Source of the DNA: Streptomyces chromofuscus
Lineage (GTDB): Bacteria > Actinomycetota > Actinomycetes > Streptomycetales > Streptomycetaceae
Assembly: GCF_015160875.1 (NCBI RefSeq)
Contig: NZ_CP063374.1
Span: 5,583,501 to 5,647,500, forward strand
Length of the DNA: 64,000 nucleotides
Direction: 5' to 3'
Of the stretch, positions 63,507 through 64,000 are shown in pieces. The translations under genes and the position numbers were made by a program. The notes beneath the pieces were generated by a model. That model saw only the letters and a list, made by a program, of their open reading frames with translations. It searched no databases and was not told the origin of the DNA. Position 1 is the first letter of the stretch. Each line of letters starts with the position of its first letter.

Positions 63507-64000
63507 AGCTTCTCCTCCGAGGCCTGGACGTACACCGCGCCGTTGCCGCTCAGCTCCAGCTGGAACGCCTCGCCGGAGCCGCGGCCCACCATGTCCCGCC
63601 AGCCCAGCGCCGTCGACAGCTTGTTGCGCACGTCCCCGTGGTGGGCGACGTAGGCCTGCGGGTCGACGTGCACGGGCCGCTGCGGGCTGATCGGGATCTC
63701 GAAGACGCCCCCGTGGGCCATCACGGCGACCGCGCCGTGCCCCTTGAGCGTCGTCGTGAACAGCCCCTGGCCGGTGACCTGCCCCCGCACCATCCCCATG
63801 ACCCCGCCCTGCGCGCCCAGGAACATCGTCCCCTGCTGGAGACTTCCCTCGAAGGCGAGCAGCCGGTCCGCCTCCACGTACAGGGTGTCCCCGGCGAGGT
63901 CGATCACCTGGACGTGGTGCCCGCCGTGCCCGAACAGCACGGTGCCGCTGCCCTCGACCGTCATCAGGGGCGTGTCCTCGCCCGCGACCCGCCGCCCGAT
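63503..64000 (-). CDS. AIM24 family protein, partial at the window edge
   Basis: The frame stays open to base 64000, so the N-terminus is outside; an ATG at 63964 is internal, not the start. Visible: VEGSGTVLFGHGGHHVQVID, LAGDTLYVEADRLLAFEGSL, GQGLFTTTLKGHGAVAVMAH and ends with NGAVYVQASEEKL. It is a paralogue of the gene that follows and is coupled to it by the four-base overlap. Confidence 0.85.
   Translation of the reverse strand: MGRRVAGEDTPLMTVEGSGTVLFGHGGHHVQVIDLAGDTLYVEADRLLAFEGSLQQGTMFLGAQGGVMGMVRGQVTGQGLFTTTLKGHGAVAVMAHGGVFEIPISPQRPVHVDPQAYVAHHGDVRNKLSTALGWRDMVGRGSGEAFQLELSGNGAVYVQASEEKL

Overview
The window is high-GC actinobacterial chromosome, almost certainly Streptomyces. It carries the tip-growth coiled-coil proteins Scy and FilP, the DUF2550, SCO5389-type and NrtL-type families, frequent GTG and TTG starts, and a chitinase promoter of the Streptomyces type. 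From memory (not computed), gene order from about 4.7 kb onward closely follows the S. coelicolor block SCO5351 to about SCO5406, so most of this is conserved core chromosome.

Layout. (1) 1-4.5 kb is the end of an integrated element: a truncated methyltransferase, an intact IS630-family insertion sequence, an excisionase-like gene and a tyrosine integrase that runs up to the 3' end of a tRNA-Arg(CCG). (2) 4.7-12 kb: a stand-alone receiver protein, an ArgS-derived protein without a synthetase core, and the aspartate-family genes lysA, hom, thrC and thrB. (3) 12-24.9 kb: rho, a secreted trypsin-like protease, an LCP protein, rpmE, prfA, prmC, a threonylcarbamoyl-AMP synthase, an LMW phosphatase-like protein with Ser in place of the nucleophilic Cys, a G-rich tandem repeat field, glyA and a WecA-type transferase. 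(4) 25-33.5 kb: the F1Fo ATP synthase operon atpIBEFHAGDC followed by a DUF2550 gene. (5) 33.6-37.4 kb: a chitinase with its ChiS/ChiR-type two-component system and a textbook direct-repeat promoter.

(6) 37.5-46.6 kb: a membrane protein, a PduO-type cobalamin adenosyltransferase, 3-hydroxybutyryl-CoA dehydrogenase, a STAS protein, a large P-loop/TPR membrane protein, nucS, an SCO5389-family gene, a luciferase-like oxidoreductase and a small zinc-ribbon-like protein. (7) 46.6-50.7 kb: two tandem paralogous ABC exporters, one ATPase gene carrying an apparent frameshift. (8) 50.8-56 kb: filP and scy. (9) 56.2-59 kb: mce, an acetyl-CoA acetyltransferase and meaB. (10) 59-64 kb: an Asp-rich PepSY secreted protein divergent from an OmpR-type two-component system, a MarR regulator and two AIM24-family genes.

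Two families of short GC-rich palindromic repeats recur through the window. Members appear to lie inside the 5' coding parts of rho and prmC, changing those proteins. The most unusual observations are the phosphatase Cys-to-Ser change, the ABC ATPase frameshift, the repeat-modified N-termini of Rho and PrmC, a 91-bp tandem repeat field upstream of glyA, and the clear promoter architectures at the chitinase and PepSY/two-component loci. I did not find a wholly new multi-gene system; the best candidates for unknown biology are the 842-residue P-loop/TPR/TM protein and the acidic PepSY plus acidic-sensor pair.
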